From contig JAJZAV010000004.1 of the NCBI GenBank assembly GCA_021799255.1, positions 1 to 40,130 on the forward strand: a stretch of DNA of 40,130 nt. Direction: 5' to 3'. Source of the stretch: Bacillota bacterium. GTDB taxonomy: Bacteria; Bacillota; Bacilli; Alicyclobacillales; Alicyclobacillaceae. The notes under the pieces were generated by a model. That model was not told where the DNA came from. It worked only from the letters and a program-made list of their open reading frames with translations, and ran no database searches. Shown piece after piece: positions 34,994 through 40,130 of the stretch. Positions within the stretch are counted from its first letter, which is position 1, and each line of letters begins with the position of its first letter. Made by a program: the position numbers and the translations under genes.

Positions 34994-36748
34994 GTGTTCC
35001 TTCAGTTCTTGCGTACTATGACGATATTCCGTTTAGCGTTCATGTTCTGGTTGGACTACCTGCGCATCCGATTGGCAACGCGCACGCGCCGCCGGGAGGA
35101 TAGGGAAGTCGCGCTGTCTCGGGCGTACGCGAGGGCAGGCATCCGCTTTCGGCGCGCCGCGTTTCGGCTGCAAGGATTGATTGTGAAAGTTGGTCAGTTC
35201 CTGAGCGCGCGTACCGATGTTCTGCCCTTGTCGTTTACTCGCGAATTATCGCAACTCCAAGACGCCGTCCCCGCCGCTCCCTTCGAACGAGTGAGGCCGG
35301 TTCTTGAGGCCGAACTCGGAGCACCCCTCCCCTCGGTGTTTTCGGAGTTTGATCATAATGCTATCGCCGCCGCGTCGCTTGGGCAGGTGTATCGCGCGAA
35401 ACTCATGGGCGGCGAAGTGGTTGCGGTAAAGGTGGTGCGCCCCGGAATAGAACGGTTGGCGCAGACCGACCTACGCGCCTTGCGGCGGATTGTTCGGATT
35501 CTACATAGATTCACCAAGTTCGGAAGACGGATGAACCTCATCGAGGTTTACACCGAGTTTGCGGCGATGGTGCGCCAAGAGCTCGACTACCGAATGGAGG
35601 CCGAGCACCTCAAGCGCTTTGCTCGGCAATTCTCCACAAATCGTCAGGTGGTTGTACCGAGACTGCATGAGACCTTCGTTTCACGCCGCCTCCTCGTGAT
35701 GGAGTTCCTCGAAGGCGCTAAAATCACCGATCTCGAACGCATCAGAAATATGAACGTCGACCCCGATACCGTCTTGAGGACGCTTCTCGACGCTTTCCTT
35801 CGCCAAGTCCTACTTCATGGATTCGTCCATGTGGATCCACATCCCGGGAACCTGCTCGTGTTGCCGGATGGGCGCCTTGGCATCATTGATTTTGGCATGA
35901 TGACGGATATCTCCCCCGACGAAATGCAGGATCTTTCCAATCTCATCAAATCTGCGGTGACGCGGGATCTCGACACGCTCGTCGGATCGGTCGACAGGCT
36001 AGGATTTCTTCAGCCGCATGCCGATAGAGCGTTTCTCAAGAAAGCACTTGGCTACATGCTGGATAGGTTGAACGGCATCCAGCTTAAAAAGGGGCGAGAC
36101 CTCGATGAGTTTTTGGAGGAATTTCAGGACTTTCTCCATGACGAGCCCGTCATTGTGCAGGCGAAGTACATGTTCCTGGGGAGAGCGATTGGCCTGCTGG
36201 CCGGGACTGTGAACAGCCTGTCTCCTTCGTTTGCATGGGGGCCGTTTTTGCGAACGACCGCCCTGCCGCTGGTCGGACAATTCGCCGCGGGGGAGAAAGG
36301 CAAAGACTCAGGTTTTCGACGGACAATCGGAGACGTGGTCTCCGCCATTTTTGGCGATTCTTCGGGCGTGGCAGTGGACTTTGCCCTGAAGCAAGCGGAG
36401 GACATCGGCAAGACGCTCATTCGCATTCCGGGTGAGCTAGAACGAGTTTTGGACAAGGCCGAATCCGGTGAACTCACCATTCGACTCCATTTGGACGAGG
36501 TCTTGAAGCGCTTGGACCGACAGGAACGCCGAATGTCGATGGCCTTTTGGCTCGGTGCTTCGATTGGTTTCGCAGTGCTGGCGGCGTGGCTGCACGCCAA
36601 TACCCACTCTGCCTGGATGCCCCATGCCACAGATGGAACTTTGGGGGCCGGGGCGCTGTGCCTTCTCGTCGTGTTGATCAAACTCCTGCGTTGGCCGAGC
36701 CACGATAAGAGGCTCAAATCTTCCCAGAGGTCTCGCCGTCATCGCTAG
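34994..36748 (+). CDS. ABC1/UbiB family atypical kinase
   Basis: LIVKVGQFLSARTDVLP (KxGQ), AAASLGQVYRAKL, VHVDPHPGNLLVLPDGRLGIIDFGMM. Confidence 0.92.
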   Translation: MFLQFLRTMTIFRLAFMFWLDYLRIRLATRTRRREDREVALSRAYARAGIRFRRAAFRLQGLIVKVGQFLSARTDVLPLSFTRELSQLQDAVPAAPFERVRPVLEAELGAPLPSVFSEFDHNAIAAASLGQVYRAKLMGGEVVAVKVVRPGIERLAQTDLRALRRIVRILHRFTKFGRRMNLIEVYTEFAAMVRQELDYRMEAEHLKRFARQFSTNRQVVVPRLHETFVSRRLLVMEFLEGAKITDLERIRNMNVDPDTVLRTLLDAFLRQVLLHGFVHVDPHPGNLLVLPDGRLGIIDFGMMTDISPDEMQDLSNLIKSAVTRDLDTLVGSVDRLGFLQPHADRAFLKKALGYMLDRLNGIQLKKGRDLDEFLEEFQDFLHDEPVIVQAKYMFLGRAIGLLAGTVNSLSPSFAWGPFLRTTALPLVGQFAAGEKGKDSGFRRTIGDVVSAIFGDSSGVAVDFALKQAEDIGKTLIRIPGELERVLDKAESGELTIRLHLDEVLKRLDRQERRMSMAFWLGASIGFAVLAAWLHANTHSAWMPHATDGTLGAGALCLLVVLIKLLRWPSHDKRLKSSQRSRRHR

Positions 36749-37391
36749 TTATTGCTGTGACTTCATGGCCGTTTGGCGCGGCACCCGTGTCTTCACGGAC
36801 CATCGAGAGTGCCTTGAAGCGCAGATGGGCCACAAAATAGGTGATGTACGCGCAGACGCTGAAGTAGAAGGCGACAACCAGAATCAATTCCCGCGAAGCA
36901 ATTAGGAACCAAGCGACTTGGACGATTAAGTTGGCAAACGTAAGGTATGGCTTCACGAAGTTCAACTTCAACGCATTTGTGAAGAGTTGCTTCGTCGACT
37001 GATTGAGGTGGACCATGAGCGGAAAGATGTTCATGGCCGTCGAAAACACGATGAACAGGACGATATACAAAAGCACCACGGAGACGTCCTTCAAGGCGAA
37101 GTGAGCGACCGTTACCACCCGCAAGTCGAGCCAGAGGATGGCCAGGACGACTAACAGAAGAACGAAAACTACGTAGCTCTGAAACATGTTTTCCTTCATA
37201 GCTCGCAGGTAGGTTCGAAAGATTGCTGGTTCTTCCTGTTGCACCGTTTTTCGCACCGTAGCAAAGAGAGCCGCCGTCGCAGCAGGAATCGTGACCACGA
37301 AGACGCACGATACGAGGTACAGCAGATTCATCACCATGAGCCGATAAACAAACGTAAGCACTCGATACAGCGGACCATCCAAGGAAAACAT
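36714..37391 (-). CDS. YesL/DUF624 family membrane protein
   Basis: YRVLTFVYRLMVMNLLYLVSCVFVVTIPAATAALFATVRK, typical YesL/DUF624 N-terminus, multiple TM segments. Confidence 0.8.
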   Translation of the reverse strand: MFSLDGPLYRVLTFVYRLMVMNLLYLVSCVFVVTIPAATAALFATVRKTVQQEEPAIFRTYLRAMKENMFQSYVVFVLLLVVLAILWLDLRVVTVAHFALKDVSVVLLYIVLFIVFSTAMNIFPLMVHLNQSTKQLFTNALKLNFVKPYLTFANLIVQVAWFLIASRELILVVAFYFSVCAYITYFVAHLRFKALSMVREDTGAAPNGHEVTAITSDDGETSGKI

Positions 37392-37502
37392 GTTGTCACC
37401 TCAAACGTGCAGACTTGTTAGTGAATCCCGTTTTCTCTGCATTCATCTCCATGTGCCAAACTCTATCGGAGTGGATGCCCGATGACAAGAGGAGGTTTTT
37501 TC

Positions 37503-38210
37503 ATGGGCCAGGATTTCCGGGATCCAGAAGTCGCGAAGAAGTGGGAAAACGGAGGAACTATCCATAATCCTCTTCGTGCCGAACAGCTCGAGATTCTCGT
37601 CGAAATCGTGCGCCGTACGTATCGGGAGGATCACGTGATCCTGGATCTCGGATACGGCACGGGGCAGGTAGATAAGCTCATTTTGGAGGCTGTCAACCAC
37701 GCAAAGATAGTAGGCATCGATTGGTCCGATGCCATGATGGAAATTGCCAAAAATCGATTGAACGACTTCGGGGATCATTTTGAGTCCATCCGATGGGATC
37801 TCTCCCAATTGGCCAGTCTATCCCTTGCGCATGGGTCGTGCCAGATTGTGATTGCCGTGCAGTCGTTGCATCACTTGACGCCGGAAGGAATGAAGTCTGC
37901 CTATCGATGGATTTTCGAAAACCTTGAGCATGGTGGCATTTTCCTCTTGCAGGATAGAGTTCGCGTCGAAGATGAGCGAGTGTTTCCCCTGTACCAACGG
38001 CTTTGGCAGAAAGTCGATGCCTTGAACCATACAGCGCTCGCCGCTCATGAAGGCGACAACTACGAGGAACATATCAGGCGTACGCGAGAGAGAGGCGACT
38101 ATCCGGTTCTCCTTGACGAACACCTTAAGTGGCTCAAGGACGAGGGCTTTCACGCGGCCTGTTTGCACGCGTACGGTCACCGGGTCTTGGTTGGCGCCGT
38201 GAAGCCCTGA
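37503..38210 (+). CDS. Class I SAM-dependent methyltransferase
   Basis: HVILDLGYGTGQVDKLILEAV motif I, VGIDWSDAMMEIAKNRL; ATG 37503 with GAGGAGG SD preferred over 37482. Confidence 0.85.
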   Translation: MGQDFRDPEVAKKWENGGTIHNPLRAEQLEILVEIVRRTYREDHVILDLGYGTGQVDKLILEAVNHAKIVGIDWSDAMMEIAKNRLNDFGDHFESIRWDLSQLASLSLAHGSCQIVIAVQSLHHLTPEGMKSAYRWIFENLEHGGIFLLQDRVRVEDERVFPLYQRLWQKVDALNHTALAAHEGDNYEEHIRRTRERGDYPVLLDEHLKWLKDEGFHAACLHAYGHRVLVGAVKP

Positions 38211-38293
38211 TTGTCACGATTCGTAAGACTCCCGTAGGGATTCCTTTGGATTGAAGACTTCACGTTTGATGACGCATTGTTTCGGGGAAAAAT

Positions 38294-38450
38294 GGTAGAG
38301 TAGTTATGGTCAGTATTTCGATCAACGGTTAAGGCTCTGTCGTTCTACTCTACCGGGTGTGGTGACTTGGGGCCTTTAGGCACGACAACCGGTAGAGTAG
38401 AACCATCGAAATCGTGAGCCTTATGCAACACTACCCGTCTGTGGAGTAGG
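38294..38450 (+). ncRNA. Complex structured leader candidate upstream of the ABC transporter
   Basis: 15-bp perfect hairpin GTTCTACTCTACCGG (38342-38356)/CCGGTAGAGTAGAAC (38389-38403); upstream copy GGTAGAGTAG (38294-38303); crossing helices ATTTCGAT/ATCGAAAT and TAAGGCTC/GAGCCTTA. Confidence 0.55.
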
Positions 38451-38460
38451 AGGCAAAGGA

Positions 38461-39387
38461 ATGTCAGCTTTACCAGCGGTACAAATCCGGAACTTGTCTA
38501 AGGTCATCGGTAAGAAGACCATCGTGGACAATCTGTCGTTTGACATCCCGAAAGGCGAGGTTTTTGGCTTTCTTGGTCCCAACGGAGCAGGCAAGACGAC
38601 GACGATTCGCATGATGGTGGGTCTCATCTCGAAGAGCCAAGGACAAGTCCTCGTGAACGGCATTGACGTCGATACTGATTTTAAGAGGGCAATGCAGCAC
38701 ATCGGGGCCATTGTGGAAAATCCCGAACTATACAAGTTCATGACGGGGTATCAGAACTTGAGGCATTTCGCAAAGATGTCTGCAGGGGTAACGCCGGAGC
38801 GAATCCAGGAAGTAACCAAGCTGGTTGGCCTCGAACAGAGGATCCACGAGAAGGTAAAAACTTATTCTCTGGGGATGCGCCAACGCCTCGGGCTTGCACA
38901 GGCGTTGTTGCGTGCACCGGACGTGCTGATTCTGGATGAGCCGACCAACGGACTCGACCCAGCGGGCATACGGGAACTTCGGGATCATTTACGATCTCTC
39001 GCGAAACAGGGTGTATCCGTCATCGTTTCGAGCCATCTTTTGTCCGAGATGGAACTGATGTGCGATAGGGTCGCCATCATTCAAGCCGGGAAGCTCATTG
39101 ACGTGAAGACGGTCAAAGAGTTGGTGTCGGGTGAAGCTATCGGTAATTCTACAGAGATCGAAGTGGACGATGCTGTGAGAGCCGTCTCCCTGATTCAAAG
39201 CGCTGCTCCGGAGGCTGGTGCCAGAGAGCTCGATGGTGTTGTTCACGTGTCGGTATCTAGAGAGGACATTCCCGGCATTCTCGTTTGCCTCGTCCAAGGG
39301 GGAATCAAGGTGTATGGCGTGCGTATGACCAATCGGTCGTTGGAAGACACGTTCCTGGAATTGACAGGAGGTGGCCCGATTGCTTAG
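38461..39387 (+). CDS. ABC transporter ATP-binding protein (BcrA/YxlF-like)
   Basis: GFLGPNGAGKTTTIRMMVGL, YSLGMRQRLGLAQALL, VLILDEPTNGLDPAGI. Confidence 0.93.
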   Translation: MSALPAVQIRNLSKVIGKKTIVDNLSFDIPKGEVFGFLGPNGAGKTTTIRMMVGLISKSQGQVLVNGIDVDTDFKRAMQHIGAIVENPELYKFMTGYQNLRHFAKMSAGVTPERIQEVTKLVGLEQRIHEKVKTYSLGMRQRLGLAQALLRAPDVLILDEPTNGLDPAGIRELRDHLRSLAKQGVSVIVSSHLLSEMELMCDRVAIIQAGKLIDVKTVKELVSGEAIGNSTEIEVDDAVRAVSLIQSAAPEAGARELDGVVHVSVSREDIPGILVCLVQGGIKVYGVRMTNRSLEDTFLELTGGGPIA

Positions 39388-40130
39388 CCTGATATCCAAC
39401 GAGAATTTTAAAATCTACATTCGCCTGAGGACTTGGATCCTGACCGCTATTGTGGTGGCCGCCATCATCGTCATTGCGGTCATCCTTCATGCGCACCAGC
39501 ATCCAAATCCGAATTGGAAGGCAGGTCTGATGGCCCAGAACGCAAAGTTACAACAGGCCATGAGTAGCCCTCATTTGCCAAAGGATGCCGTGCAACAGTA
39601 TAGGGGCATGATTGCTGTTAACAACTACGAAATTGCGCACAATCTAGATCCGAATTTGGACACTGCGTGGAAGTTCACCGCAACCGCCATGAATCTGTCA
39701 TCGTTGCTGGTTGCGTTCATCGTCGTCATCGTCGGTGATATTGTCGCGGGTGAGTTTGGCGGGGGAACCATCAAGATGCTGCTTACGCAGACGGCTACGA
39801 GGACGAAGGTGCTTGTGTCAAAGTATATTGCTGCACTCTTGTTTGCACTCGGACTCACCGCCGTCATGCTCGGCGTCTCTCTGCTCTCGGGAGGGCTGTT
39901 TTTTGGATTTGGCGGAGGAGGGCTCCCGTTTCCTTACGTGAATCCAGAACACGTCGCCATGCAGATGTCGACGTCTTCGTACGTCCTAATGCAGTACGGT
40001 TTCCTGTTTGTCCAGGTCATCATGAACATGACCATCGCGTTCATGATTTCTGCCATCTTTCGAAGCACCGCGCTCGCCATCACCATCTCGATTCTCGCGT
40101 ATCTGGTCGGGAATACGTTGGTTTCGGTGC
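39380..40130 (+). CDS. ABC-2 type transporter permease, truncated at window end
   Basis: TTG 39380 8 nt after AGGAGG; MLSLISNENFKIYIRLRTWILTAIVVAAIIVIAVI...GEFGGGTIKMLLTQTATRTKVLVSKYIAALLFALGL; frame open to the window end. Confidence 0.85.
   Translation, partial: MLSLISNENFKIYIRLRTWILTAIVVAAIIVIAVILHAHQHPNPNWKAGLMAQNAKLQQAMSSPHLPKDAVQQYRGMIAVNNYEIAHNLDPNLDTAWKFTATAMNLSSLLVAFIVVIVGDIVAGEFGGGTIKMLLTQTATRTKVLVSKYIAALLFALGLTAVMLGVSLLSGGLFFGFGGGGLPFPYVNPEHVAMQMSTSSYVLMQYGFLFVQVIMNMTIAFMISAIFRSTALAITISILAYLVGNTLVSV

Noticed and set aside
38424-38450. 8-codon ORF (MQHYPSVE) ending at the SD of the ABC ATPase gene, as a leader peptide
   Set aside because: No Shine-Dalgarno upstream; too short to support from sequence alone.

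Overview
This is a gene-dense chromosomal window from a spore-forming Firmicute, probably Alicyclobacillus-like (inferred from protein style; not verified). No rRNA, tRNA, CRISPR array or transposase was recognised. In order it carries: cydABDC plus L-lactate dehydrogenase; a NarL-type response regulator divergent from a PAS histidine kinase; an NADPH-dependent FMN reductase; a HAD hydrolase; a heterodimeric ABC exporter pair; a Gfo/Idh/MocA and ThuA sugar-type cluster; a double-length PBP4/S13 protein; polyphosphate kinase; an FAD oxidoreductase; a split NHEJ set (LigD-type polymerase, Ku, ATP-dependent ligase); a membrane PAS histidine kinase; a sirtuin; a Pat-like GNAT/acyl-CoA-synthetase fusion; a CoA-binding protein; small proteins; a UbiB kinase; a YesL/DUF624 protein; a methyltransferase; and an ABC-2 transporter. 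The most interesting signals lie outside the ORF track. (i) On the minus strand at about 29.85-30.10 kb there is a good sigma-A-like promoter, a c-di-GMP-I (GEMM-I) riboswitch-like aptamer, a consensus Shine-Dalgarno, an unannotated 25-codon ORF, a perfect hairpin, and then a PAS histidine kinase. (ii) A complex leader at 38294-38460 before an ABC transporter has a 15-bp perfect hairpin, a competing upstream copy of one arm, and two crossing 8-bp helices. (iii) A compact, possibly pseudoknotted dyad at 25009-25063 lies upstream of the NHEJ polymerase. At the protein level, the S13 protein appears to be an internal duplication with a decayed second half, and the Pat-like protein appears to have lost most of its ATP-grasp core. 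All calls come from reading the sequence; no database search or folding program was run.
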